From NCBI RefSeq assembly GCF_008039575.1, contig NZ_VDUY01000004.1, positions 124,001 through 188,000 on the forward strand: 64,000 bases of DNA, read 5' to 3'. Position numbers and translations under genes: made by a program. Origin of the DNA: Zeimonas arvi. Its GTDB lineage: Bacteria; Pseudomonadota; Gammaproteobacteria; Burkholderiales; Burkholderiaceae_E. The notes beneath the pieces are model-generated. The model saw only the letters and a program-made list of their open reading frames with translations, did not search any database and was not told the origin of the DNA. This document shows positions 9,860-17,762 of this stretch, one piece after another; positions within the stretch are counted from its first letter, which is position 1, and the number at the start of each line of letters is the position of its first letter.

Positions 9860-10987
9860 TCATCCGGTCGCAAGAATCCGAAGTGCTGCCCATGACTCGC
9901 TCATCTCGCGCTCGAGGCGCGCAACGATGTCCGCGACGCCTTCTTCATGGCGAACCCAGGCAACCCCTTGCCCGGCGGCCTCGTAGACGAGCGGCGCCAC
10001 GTCGTGCTCTTCGACAGCGGCGAGAAGGTCGCCGGTGAGCGCCTGGTGGTACGGCATCGGCAATGGCGTCGGTGCGCCCGGTGCGGACCACTCGTCCGAC
10101 CAGGCACTGCGCACCACGCGGCACGGCTTGCCGCTGTGCGCGCGGGTGATCACCGTGTCCTCGCTACCCGCGTCGATCAGCTTGCGAAGCAGCGTGCGCT
10201 GCGTGTGGTTCTCGCGCGCGGCGAGCCACGCCGTTCCCAGCCACGCTCCCTGCGCGCCCATGGCCAGCGCAGCGAGAAGTTGCGATCCGGTCGCTATCCC
10301 TCCCGCGGCGATCACCGGGATGCCGGCAGGGCGGGCCATCTCGACGATCTGAGGAATGAGCGACATCGTGCCGATCGGCCCTGTGTGCCCGCCGGCGTCG
10401 TAGCCCTGTGCGACAAGGATCTCGACTCCCGCCGCCATCGCCGCCCTGGCGTGGCGCGGCGACCCGATCAGCGAAAGCGTCGTCTTGCGGGCCGACCTCG
10501 CGCGTGCGATCACCTCGGGCGGCACTCCGATCGCGGTGGCGACCAGGTCGGCATCCGACGCGAGTACCGCTTCAATCTGTCGCTCGAACAGCTCGCGCGA
10601 CCGGACGAACGAGGTGAAGAAAGTCTCGCGGGTGGCCTGGGGCACGTCGTACTTCCTGCCCAGATCCTGGACGAAGCGGCGGTGACCCTCAGGGATGTGC
10701 CGGGCGATCTCTTCGGGATCCGAGCGCTCTGGAACGCCCGGGGGAAGCATCAGGTCGACACCGAAGGGCGCGTCGCCGACGCGCTCGCGCAACTCGGCGA
10801 GCTTGCCCGGTATCCGGGCGGGATCGTCTCGGGCCACGCCGAAGACGCCGAAGCCGCCAGCGGCGCAGATGGCGGCCACGACGTCGATCTCGTGCGAAAA
10901 CCCGAAGATCGGCGTGGTGATGCCCAGCCTGTCGCAGACCGGCGTCCGGAAAGAATGCGCGGCTGCCGTCGCGCCCGTGGGGCTCAC
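9860..10987 (-). CDS. Nitronate monooxygenase/2-nitropropane dioxygenase-like flavoprotein
   Basis: A 375-residue TIM-barrel FMN enzyme. The start is the GTG complementary to 10985-10987, which overlaps the stop of the upstream acyl-CoA dehydrogenase by four bases (GTGA). Signatures are RLGITTPIFGFSH at the N-terminus, VAQGYDAGGHTG with the catalytic His, IPVIAAGGIATG for phosphate binding, and MGAQGAWLGTAWL. The family oxidises nitronates, but many members in CoA pathways act as flavin oxidoreductases on unsaturated or enoyl substrates. Coupling to two acyl-CoA dehydrogenases suggests a step in acid catabolism. Confidence 0.88.
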   Translation of the reverse strand: MSPTGATAAAHSFRTPVCDRLGITTPIFGFSHEIDVVAAICAAGGFGVFGVARDDPARIPGKLAELRERVGDAPFGVDLMLPPGVPERSDPEEIARHIPEGHRRFVQDLGRKYDVPQATRETFFTSFVRSRELFERQIEAVLASDADLVATAIGVPPEVIARARSARKTTLSLIGSPRHARAAMAAGVEILVAQGYDAGGHTGPIGTMSLIPQIVEMARPAGIPVIAAGGIATGSQLLAALAMGAQGAWLGTAWLAARENHTQRTLLRKLIDAGSEDTVITRAHSGKPCRVVRSAWSDEWSAPGAPTPLPMPYHQALTGDLLAAVEEHDVAPLVYEAAGQGVAWVRHEEGVADIVARLEREMSESWAALRILATG

Positions 10988-12192
10988 GATTCCAGCCCCG
11001 AGAGATCGAGGCAGGGGTGCAGTGCGTTTGCCGCCTTTCGTACGAGGTGCCGGCCGATCACCGTCTTGTGGATCTCGCTCGAGCCCTCGCCGATCTGATT
11101 CAGCTTCGCGTCGCGCATGAAGCGCTCCAGCGGGAAATCCTTCAGGTAGCCGTTGCCGCCAAAGAGCTGCAGGCAGTCGGTGGTGATGCGCATGCCGAGA
11201 TCGGTTGCATGGACCTTCGCCATCGACGCATGCACGGCGATCTCGGGATCGCCGGCGTCGTAACGCCTGGCGCAGGCCTGCATGAGGCAGCGCGAGGCCT
11301 CGAGCTGCGTGGCCATGTCGGCGAGCATCCACTGCACGCCCTGATGCTCGCCCAGCGAGCGCCCGAAGGTGCGGCGTCGCGTCGAATATTGCGCGGCCAT
11401 TTCGATCGCCCCCTGGGCGCGCCCGATCGCGATCGCCGCGTGGCCGATCCTCGCCCGGATCAGGGTGTCCTGCGCGATCGTGAAGCCTTTGCCATCGTCG
11501 CCGAGGCGCCTCGAGTCGTTCACCTCCACGTCTCGGAGGAAGACTTCGGCGATCGGCGAGCCGTACCAGCCCAGCTTGGGCTGCATCGGGCCGACCTCGA
11601 GTCCGGGGCTGTTGCGATCGACAAGGAAGGCGGTCAATCCGGCGGCGCCCGGCACCTCATTCCCCCGCGCGACGACGATGAACATGTCAGCGACCGGCGC
11701 ACGCGTGATGTAGCGCTTGATGCCGTTCAGCACCCACGAGTCGCCCTGGCGATGCGCGGTCGTCGTCAGACCCGCCACGTCGGAGCCGGCTGCCCGCTCC
11801 GTCAGCGCGAACGCGCACTGGAGTTCACCGGTCGCGAGCCTGGGTACGATCTGCGCGGCCAGGTCGGGTGGGGCGTACGCGGCGATCGGCCTGCCGGACA
11901 GGTCGGTGCCCGTGACCATCGAGGCGGCAGCCGAGCATACGCGCGCGATCGACTCGATTATGCGTACCCGAAGCCGCATCGGCGCCTCGCTGCCTCCGAA
12001 CCGTGTCGGGAAGGCGGTGGCGAACACACCTTCGGAGGCGAGCAGCCTGAAGGTGTCCCAGGCGAACTCGTCGACCTTCCCGACCTCGTTGGCCATCGGT
12101 CCGATCCGTTCCTCCACCAGCGCCTCGACGCGCGCAAGGAACTCGATCTCGGCTTCGGGCGTCCAGCCGCTCTTCGCGGAGAAGGTCGTCAT
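10984..12192 (-). CDS. Acyl-CoA dehydrogenase (second of the pair)
   Basis: A 402-residue FAD enzyme that forms the alpha-beta double bond in an acyl-CoA. It has the family signature CAFALTERAAGSDVAGLTT, KRYITRAPVAD in the central beta domain, and a C-terminal helical domain with FGGNGYLKDFPLERF. IGEGSSEIHKTVIGR carries the expected catalytic Glu. The start ATG overlaps the stop of the upstream dehydrogenase (ATGA), and its own stop overlaps the flavoprotein start. The pair could be a heteromer or act in sequence; similarity between them is moderate. Confidence 0.93.
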   Translation of the reverse strand: MTTFSAKSGWTPEAEIEFLARVEALVEERIGPMANEVGKVDEFAWDTFRLLASEGVFATAFPTRFGGSEAPMRLRVRIIESIARVCSAAASMVTGTDLSGRPIAAYAPPDLAAQIVPRLATGELQCAFALTERAAGSDVAGLTTTAHRQGDSWVLNGIKRYITRAPVADMFIVVARGNEVPGAAGLTAFLVDRNSPGLEVGPMQPKLGWYGSPIAEVFLRDVEVNDSRRLGDDGKGFTIAQDTLIRARIGHAAIAIGRAQGAIEMAAQYSTRRRTFGRSLGEHQGVQWMLADMATQLEASRCLMQACARRYDAGDPEIAVHASMAKVHATDLGMRITTDCLQLFGGNGYLKDFPLERFMRDAKLNQIGEGSSEIHKTVIGRHLVRKAANALHPCLDLSGLES

Positions 12193-13394
12193 TGCCGGTT
12201 CTCCATCAGCCGCTTCGCCGGATCCGTTTCACCGCGCTGCGCCCCGGCGCAACGGGCCTGCATCTGGCGCACGATGTTGAGCAGGTGGATCTGGCTCGTC
12301 CCCTCGTAAAGCCGGAACAGCCGCACGTCGCGGTAGAAGCGCTCGGCGATGTTGCCGGCGATGTAGCCGGCACCGCCCATGACCTGAACCGCACGGTCCG
12401 CGACCCGGCCGCACATCTCGGAAGCGAAGAGCTTGCACATCGACGCTTCCATCGTCACGTCGTCGCCGGCGTCTCGACGGCGCGCGGTTTCCAGCACGAG
12501 GGCCCGGGCCGCGTGCACCTCGACGTTGCTCTCCGCGATCAGCTGCTGGACCAGCTGGAACTCGACAATCGGGCTGCCGAACTGCCGGCGCCGGTTGGCG
12601 AAGCCGAGCATCTCGTCCACGAGCCTGATTGCAGGGCCGACGCACAGCGCCGCGAGGTTGATCCGTTGCTTGTTCAGGGCCTTCATCGCGCTCTTGAAGC
12701 CCTGTCCTTCGATCCCGCCAAGCAGCGCCTCGTCCGGTACTCGGCAATCCTCGAGGATCACCTCGCCGACCGGCGAACCGTGCTGGCCCATCTTGCGGGC
12801 CCCCGGCGGCGCCGAGAGACCCGGCGTTTGGCGCGGCAACAGGAAGGCGCTGATTCCCGAAGCGCCGCGCGGGGCATCGCCGGTGCGTGCGAACACCGTG
12901 AACAGGTCGGCAATCGGGGCATTGGTGATATAGCACTTGTGCCCGTTGATGACCCAGCCGCGCCCGTCCCGGGTCGCCCGGGTCCGGAGCGACGTCGCGT
13001 CGGATCCTGCTTCGGGCTCGGTCAGGGCGAAGCACCCGGTGATCGACCCGGACGCGAGCTGCGGCAGCCAGCGCCGTTTCTGCTCCTCGGTGCCGTCCGC
13101 GATCAGCGCCTCCGAAGCGATGCCGGTGTTGCCGCCGAAGCGCGCGCGGAACACCGTGGCCGCCTGCGATACCTCGATGTTCACGCGCGCCAGCTGCTCG
13201 GTGCTCAGGCCGGTGCCGCCGTATTCGGTCGGAATGCTGTGTCCGAAGAGGCCGAGCGTTCGCATGCGATCGACGATCGGCGGCGGGATGAGGTCCTCGC
13301 GGTCGATCTGCTCTTCGAGCGGCATGCATTCGTCGCGCACGAATGCGCGCACCTCGGCGAGCAGGGTCTCGAAGGATTCGCGGTCACTGATCAT
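12189..13394 (-). CDS. Acyl-CoA dehydrogenase (first of the pair)
   Basis: A 401-residue acyl-CoA dehydrogenase started at the ATG complementary to 13392-13394; a much longer frame upstream is spurious. Signatures are GCFALTEPEAGSDATSLRTR, HKCYITNAPIADLFTVFART, MGGAGYIAGNIAERFYRDVR and LYEGTSQIHLLNIVR, with Glu as the catalytic base. It is translationally coupled to the second dehydrogenase. It lies 74 bases after the stop of the IclR regulator gene, in the same direction, so it is probably the first enzyme of the operon. The substrate cannot be read from sequence. Confidence 0.93.
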   Translation of the reverse strand: MISDRESFETLLAEVRAFVRDECMPLEEQIDREDLIPPPIVDRMRTLGLFGHSIPTEYGGTGLSTEQLARVNIEVSQAATVFRARFGGNTGIASEALIADGTEEQKRRWLPQLASGSITGCFALTEPEAGSDATSLRTRATRDGRGWVINGHKCYITNAPIADLFTVFARTGDAPRGASGISAFLLPRQTPGLSAPPGARKMGQHGSPVGEVILEDCRVPDEALLGGIEGQGFKSAMKALNKQRINLAALCVGPAIRLVDEMLGFANRRRQFGSPIVEFQLVQQLIAESNVEVHAARALVLETARRRDAGDDVTMEASMCKLFASEMCGRVADRAVQVMGGAGYIAGNIAERFYRDVRLFRLYEGTSQIHLLNIVRQMQARCAGAQRGETDPAKRLMENRQ

Positions 13395-13468
13395 CGGCAG
13401 GGGTCTCCGGTGTCGCCGTGCCGGCTGGGGCCGGACGTCGGAAAGCCAGATGCGCTGGCAGGTTTCAT

Positions 13469-14284
13469 TCAGGCCTCGTCCAGGCAGGCGCGCTCGATTC
13501 GCCTGATCGTCTCGAGCAGCTTCGCGGCGATCTCGCGAGCATCCTGGAGTCGGCGCTTCGGCTCGGCCGCCCAGGTGCAGTTGACCGCCATGGTCTCGGC
13601 CTGGAGCCGTTGCCTGATGGGCGCGGCGACCGCGTGCACGCCAGGCCGCCAGTCGCCGCGGCTCCAGCAGTAGTGCCGCTCGGGGAAAGCGTCGCGGTCG
13701 ACTTCCCAAAGCGCGCGGTCGGTTTCGAAGCGCTCGCGTGCGGCGACTCGCAGGCGGTTCAGCACCGCGGTTCGCTCCGAGGCGCCGCTGCCGAGCAGCA
13801 GCGCTCGTCCGATCGAGGTCGCGAGCAGGGGCGCAGTCGTACCGATGTCTGGCCGGAACAGGTTGCTCCGATCCGCGCGGCAACTGTCGACATACACCAC
13901 GCTCAACCGGTCGCGCATGCCGAGGTTGGCCGTGCCGCCCGTTTCGGCCGCCAGTCGCTCCAGCCAAGGCCGCGCGATCTGCCGGATCCGCATGCCCGCG
14001 AGCATCGGATAACCCAGCGACAGCACCCCCGCGCCGAGCGCGTAGCGCTGCTCGGCAGTGCGTGCCATGTAGCCGAGCATCGTGAGTGTGTGAGTAATCC
14101 GCGAGACGGTGGCCTTGGGCAAGCCGGTGCGCTCGCACAGGTCGCGATGGCTGAGCGAAACGTCCGACGGAGTGAACGCGCGAAGCACCTGCAGCCCCCG
14201 GTAGATGCTTGTCGAGAACTGGCGATCGCCGGACAGCTCGTTCGGTTCGACGAGCCCCGGGACGGGGGCCTTTTCGTGAGCCAT
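13469..14284 (-). CDS. IclR-family regulator of the CoA-thioester operon (first copy)
   Basis: A 271-residue regulator. I chose the ATG complementary to 14282-14284 because AGGAG lies about 10 bases upstream; an in-frame ATG further out at 14338 lacks this. The N-terminal winged helix (about 25-85) includes VLRAFTPSDVSLSHRDLCER and TGLPKATVSRITHTLTMLGY. The C-terminal IclR effector domain (about 100-265) includes YVDSCRADRSNLF and IGTTAPLLATSIGRALL. It heads the leftward acyl-CoA dehydrogenase operon and is divergent from the CoA-transferase gene. It probably controls both through the palindrome at 14354-14370. Confidence 0.92.
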   Translation of the reverse strand: MAHEKAPVPGLVEPNELSGDRQFSTSIYRGLQVLRAFTPSDVSLSHRDLCERTGLPKATVSRITHTLTMLGYMARTAEQRYALGAGVLSLGYPMLAGMRIRQIARPWLERLAAETGGTANLGMRDRLSVVYVDSCRADRSNLFRPDIGTTAPLLATSIGRALLLGSGASERTAVLNRLRVAARERFETDRALWEVDRDAFPERHYCWSRGDWRPGVHAVAAPIRQRLQAETMAVNCTWAAEPKRRLQDAREIAAKLLETIRRIERACLDEA

Positions 14285-14338
14285 CAGGCAGGATCTCCTC
14301 GTTCGCGGATACTCCGCCGGCCGGTGAGTGGGGGTCAA

Positions 14339-14359
14339 CGAAACCGACCTTTAGTTTCG
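14339..14359. repeat. Inverted repeat in the iclR/CoA-transferase divergent promoter
   Basis: CGAAAC at 14339-14344 and GTTTCG at 14354-14359 are perfect 6-base arms nine bases apart. The right arm is shared with the neighbouring 17-bp palindrome, so the two overlap. A similar overlapping arrangement of CGAAA and TTTCG arms exists at the second IclR locus (23478-23492). It is possibly a second binding register for the regulator. Confidence 0.45.
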
Positions 14360-14370
14360 CTGTGCGGAAC
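14354..14370. promoter_or_regulatory. Candidate IclR operator, locus 1
   Basis: The 17-bp sequence GTTTCGCTGTGCGGAAC is an imperfect palindrome whose opposite strand reads GTTCCG-N5-CGAAAC. It sits between the divergent iclR (start 14284) and CoA-transferase (start 14436). The same GTTCCG-N5-CGAAAC appears upstream of the second iclR gene at 23467-23483. Assignment to IclR is inference from position and recurrence. Confidence 0.6.
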
Positions 14371-14435
14371 ATCTGTACCGGCGAAGACATTTTGCTGGCA
14401 TAAGGCAGTGATTTCCATCGACGCGAGCCGAAACC

Positions 14436-15659
14436 TTGAATCAGCGGGAACATGCCTCCCAGGAGTCGACGGCGCCGCTGGCCGGCGTGCGGATCCTCGA
14501 CATGGCCACGGTGCTCGCCGCGCCCTTCGGCGCCACCCTGTGCGGCGACTGGGGCGCCGACGTCGTCAAGCTGGAACTGCCCGACGGCAGCGACCCGCTG
14601 CGTGGCCTGCTGCCGGTCCAGGACGGCGTGCCGCTCTACTGGAAGGTGGGCAACCGCGGCAAGAAGGGCATCACCCTCGACGTGCGCAAGCCTTCCGGCC
14701 GGGCGCTGCTGCTGCGCCTGCTGCCGGAGTTCGACGTGCTGGTCGAGAACTTCCGCCCTGGCACGATGGACCGCTGGGGCCTGGACCTGAAGGCGATTCA
14801 CGACGCCAACCCGCGATTGGTCGTGCTGAGGCTGACCGGCTTCGGGCAGACTGGGCCGGCGAGCGGCAAGCCCGGATTCGCCAGAATCTTCGAGGCGATG
14901 AGCGGCCTGACCAACCTGTGCGGCGAGCCGGGGCGAAGCCCATTGCACATGAACTATCCGATCGGCGACGTGATCGCCGGCGCGTTCGGCGCATTCTCGA
15001 TCGCGGCGGCGATGGTCCGGATGCGCAGCCGGCCCGATGCGCTCGGCTTCGAGATCGATCTGTCGGCGACCGAGGCGTTGTTCCGGATGCTCGACCCGCT
15101 GCCCGTCGAGTACGAGCGCTGCGCAACGGTGCGCGGTCCGGCCGGCAATCGAGCAACCTACACAGCGCCCTCGAACATGTATCGGACCCGCGACGGGGTC
15201 TGGATCTCGCTCGTGGCATCGTCGAACCCGATCTTCGCGCGCGTCTGCGACGCGATCGGGCGTCCAGAGCTGCCCCAGGACCCACGCTTCCGGAAGATGC
15301 CGGATCGGGTGGCGAACGTCGAAGCGATCGACGCAGTGATCGAGGCCTGGTTCGCCGGGCGCGACGCGATCCAGGTCACCGACCGCCTGGACGAATGCGA
15401 AGTGCCCTACAGCCGTGTGCAGTCGATCGCGGAGATCGTGACCGATCCGCAGTTTGTCGCTCGCGAGGCGATCGTTCGGCTGCCGGATCCTGACCTCGGA
15501 AGCCTGCCCGCGCCGTGCATCGTGCCGCGCATCGTCGGCGAGACGATGAAGACGCCGCGCACCGGACCGGCGCCAGGCGAGCACAACGAGGAGATCTTCG
15601 GCAGCATCGGTCTCGATGCGGCTGCCCTCGAGGCACTCAGACGCGAAGGCGTGATCTGA
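14436..15659 (+). CDS. CaiB/BaiF-type (class III) CoA-transferase
   Basis: A 407-residue formyl-CoA transferase-like enzyme that moves CoA between carboxylic acids. Signatures are LAGVRILDMATVLAAPFGAT at the N-terminus, VGNRGKKGITLDVRKPSGRA, FDVLVENFRPGTMDRWGLD, and NYPIGDVIAGAFGAF with the catalytic-position Asp178. The start is a TTG at 14436 because no ATG precedes the conserved region; the start codon is uncertain. It is divergent from the IclR operon and 34 bases upstream of the AcuI-type reductase. It is probably the activating step for the acid that the acyl-CoA dehydrogenases oxidise. Confidence 0.92.
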   Translation: MNQREHASQESTAPLAGVRILDMATVLAAPFGATLCGDWGADVVKLELPDGSDPLRGLLPVQDGVPLYWKVGNRGKKGITLDVRKPSGRALLLRLLPEFDVLVENFRPGTMDRWGLDLKAIHDANPRLVVLRLTGFGQTGPASGKPGFARIFEAMSGLTNLCGEPGRSPLHMNYPIGDVIAGAFGAFSIAAAMVRMRSRPDALGFEIDLSATEALFRMLDPLPVEYERCATVRGPAGNRATYTAPSNMYRTRDGVWISLVASSNPIFARVCDAIGRPELPQDPRFRKMPDRVANVEAIDAVIEAWFAGRDAIQVTDRLDECEVPYSRVQSIAEIVTDPQFVAREAIVRLPDPDLGSLPAPCIVPRIVGETMKTPRTGPAPGEHNEEIFGSIGLDAAALEALRREGVI

Positions 15660-15693
15660 GCGCCGCCTCACGAACCCCCAGGAGACAAACACG

Positions 15694-16689
15694 ATGTCCG
15701 AGACATTCCTCGCCTGGCGGCTGTTCCGGGACGCCGAGGGCTTCCGCGGCCGACTGGTCGAGCGCGCGGTGGCCGAGATCGCCGGCGACGGCGATGTGCT
15801 GATCCGAGGTGCCTATGCCGGCGTCAACTACAAGGACGCGCTGGCCGGGCTGGACCGCGCGCCGATCGTCCGCAATTTTCCGTGCACGGCCGGCATCGAG
15901 GTGACCGGCACGGTCGAGCGATCCGCCGACCCGCGCTTCGCGCCCGGCGACCCGGTGATCGTCCATGGCTTCGGTATCGGTGCCGATCGTGACGGCGGGT
16001 TCTCCCAGCTGATCGCCGTTCCGGCCAGCATGGTCGTCCGGCTCCCGACGTCGCTGTCGCTCGCGGATGCCGGCACGGTCGGCGTCGCGGGCTACACGGC
16101 GGCGCTCGCGATCGACGCGCTCGAGCACAACGGACTCGCGCCCGAGCGCGGTCCGGTGGTCGTCAACGGCGCCACCGGCGGGGTTGCCTCGCTGGCGATC
16201 GACATGCTCGCGGGCGCGGGTTACCAGGTGCACGCGCTGACCCGCCAGCCCGACGACGGCTGGTTGCGCGGATTGGGCGCAGTCGAGGTCTCGGCGTCAG
16301 GGGAAGCGGGGGACAAGCCGCTCGAGCGCGCGCGCTGGGCGGGTGCCATCGACTCGCTCGGCGATGCGCCGCTCGATGCGCTGCTGCGATCGATGCAGTC
16401 CGACGGCGTGGTCGCGAGCTTCGGCAATGCCGCCGGCAACCGCCTCTCGACGTCGATGATGCCGTTCATCTTGCGCGGCGTGCGGTTGATCGGCATCAAC
16501 GCCAACAGCCCGATGCCGATTCGCGAACGGATCTGGTCGCGGATCGGTTCGGACCTCGAGCCCCGCCATGCGCAGCGAATCGGCACGCAGATCGCGCTCG
16601 ACGAATTGCCGCGAGCCTTCGAGTCGCTGATCCGGGGCGAGGGACGCGGGCGCTTCGTCGTCGACCTTCGGCGGCCGCTCGCGCACTGA
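15694..16689 (+). CDS. acuI: AcuI/YhdH-family quinone oxidoreductase-like enzyme
   Basis: A 331-residue zinc-free medium-chain reductase. VNYKDALAGLDRAPIVRNFP and CTAGIEVTGTVERSADPRF are the YhdH/AcuI hallmarks. A Rossmann segment (VVVNGATGGVASLAIDML) binds NADPH, and FILRGVRLIGINANSPM is the conserved C-terminal part. AcuI reduces acryloyl-CoA to propionyl-CoA in other proteobacteria; the exact acyl-CoA here is not known. The start is ATG 15694 with AGGAG upstream. It follows the CoA-transferase closely, so the two form a short operon. Confidence 0.88.
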   Translation: MSETFLAWRLFRDAEGFRGRLVERAVAEIAGDGDVLIRGAYAGVNYKDALAGLDRAPIVRNFPCTAGIEVTGTVERSADPRFAPGDPVIVHGFGIGADRDGGFSQLIAVPASMVVRLPTSLSLADAGTVGVAGYTAALAIDALEHNGLAPERGPVVVNGATGGVASLAIDMLAGAGYQVHALTRQPDDGWLRGLGAVEVSASGEAGDKPLERARWAGAIDSLGDAPLDALLRSMQSDGVVASFGNAAGNRLSTSMMPFILRGVRLIGINANSPMPIRERIWSRIGSDLEPRHAQRIGTQIALDELPRAFESLIRGEGRGRFVVDLRRPLAH

Positions 16690-16742
16690 GGCGGCAGCGA
16701 CGGGCTGCCGTCAGGGCGCCGGCAGCCTGCCTACGTGATTCG

Positions 16743-16763
16743 GCCGCGCCCGGCGGGCGCGGC
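16743..16763. terminator. GC-rich hairpin between convergent genes
   Basis: GCCGCGCCC-GGC-GGGCGCGGC is a perfect 9-base stem with a 3-base loop between the convergent acuI-type gene and the second Bug gene. There is no T-run on either side. It could be a bidirectional transcription barrier, but an intrinsic terminator is not proven. Confidence 0.4.
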
Positions 16764-16764
16764 A

Positions 16765-17745
16765 CTACTGGCCCTTGATGCCTGCGGACCGGATCACTTG
16801 GGCCCACTTGCGCTTTTCGCGCACGATGAAGGCGGCGAACTCCGCCGGCGTGCCGCCGCGCGCCTGCAGGCCGAGGTCGAGGAAGCGCTTGTTGATCTCG
16901 GGCCCCTTCAGGACCGCGTTCACTTCCCCGGACAGGCGGTCCACCACGCTTGCGGGCGTGCCGTTCGGCAGCATGAAGCCGAACCAGCCGTAGCCGACGA
17001 TGTTCGGGAAGCCGGCTTCCGCGAGGGTCGGTGCGCTCGGCTGGACCGGGCTGCGGCTCTCGTTGGCTACCGCGATCACGCGCAGCTTGCCGGCCCTGAT
17101 GTGCGGCAGCGCGGTGGTGATCGCGGTGATCGTCGCATCCACCCGCCCCGCCAGCAGTTCGGTGTAGGCCGTGGCGTCGCCCCGATGGTGCACGGTCAGG
17201 CCCTTGATGCCGGCTTCCTTCATGAACAGCTCGCCGGTGAGGTGCGGGCCCGAGCCGGCGCCTGGCGAGGCAATGGTCAGGCCCTCGGGCTTGCTCTTCG
17301 CATAGCGGATGAAGTCCGCCACGGTCTTGACCGGAAGCGAGGCGTTGACGATCAGGAACACGGGCGCCACGACGGCCAGCGTCACCGGCTGGAAGTCGGC
17401 CGCCGGATCGTAGCTGAGCTTGTCGTACAGGCTCTCGACCACCGCGAAGGGCGCGGCCGCGTACAGCATCGTGTAGCCGTCGGCCGGCGCGCGCGCGACG
17501 AATTCGTTCGCGATGCGCGTGGCCGCTCCGGGCTTGTTCTCTACGATGAACCGCTGGTTCAGCCGCTTGCCGAGGCGCTCGGCTAGGATGCGCCCCGAGA
17601 TGTCGTTCGAGCCGCCGGCCCCATAGGGCGAGATCATGCGAACCGGTCGCTCGGGCCAGGTCCCTTGTGCGTTCGCGGCGCCGGTGACAGCGCCAGAGCC
17701 GATGATCGCCAGGCCGCCCAGCAGTCTGCGTCGAAGTTCGTTCAT
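16765..17745 (-). CDS. Bug/TctC-family solute receptor (second copy)
   Basis: A 326-residue periplasmic receptor with a signal peptide (LGGLAIIGSGAVTGAANAQG). It has the Bug motifs WPERPVRMISPYGAGGSNDI, VENKPGAATRIANEFVARAP and DGYTMLYAAAPFA. It is the last gene of the iclR-synthetase-DUF1254-DUF1254 operon, 17 bases after the preceding gene. No TctA/TctB membrane subunits are nearby. By analogy with the first copy it probably supplies or senses the substrate of its operon. Confidence 0.92.
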   Translation of the reverse strand: MNELRRRLLGGLAIIGSGAVTGAANAQGTWPERPVRMISPYGAGGSNDISGRILAERLGKRLNQRFIVENKPGAATRIANEFVARAPADGYTMLYAAAPFAVVESLYDKLSYDPAADFQPVTLAVVAPVFLIVNASLPVKTVADFIRYAKSKPEGLTIASPGAGSGPHLTGELFMKEAGIKGLTVHHRGDATAYTELLAGRVDATITAITTALPHIRAGKLRVIAVANESRSPVQPSAPTLAEAGFPNIVGYGWFGFMLPNGTPASVVDRLSGEVNAVLKGPEINKRFLDLGLQARGGTPAEFAAFIVREKRKWAQVIRSAGIKGQ

Positions 17746-17762
17746 GGAAGTCTCCTCTCGGG

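Noticed and set aside
13418-14400. N-terminal extension of a long + strand frame across the iclR gene
   Set aside because: The IclR reading on the minus strand is complete, and the + reading has no motifs.
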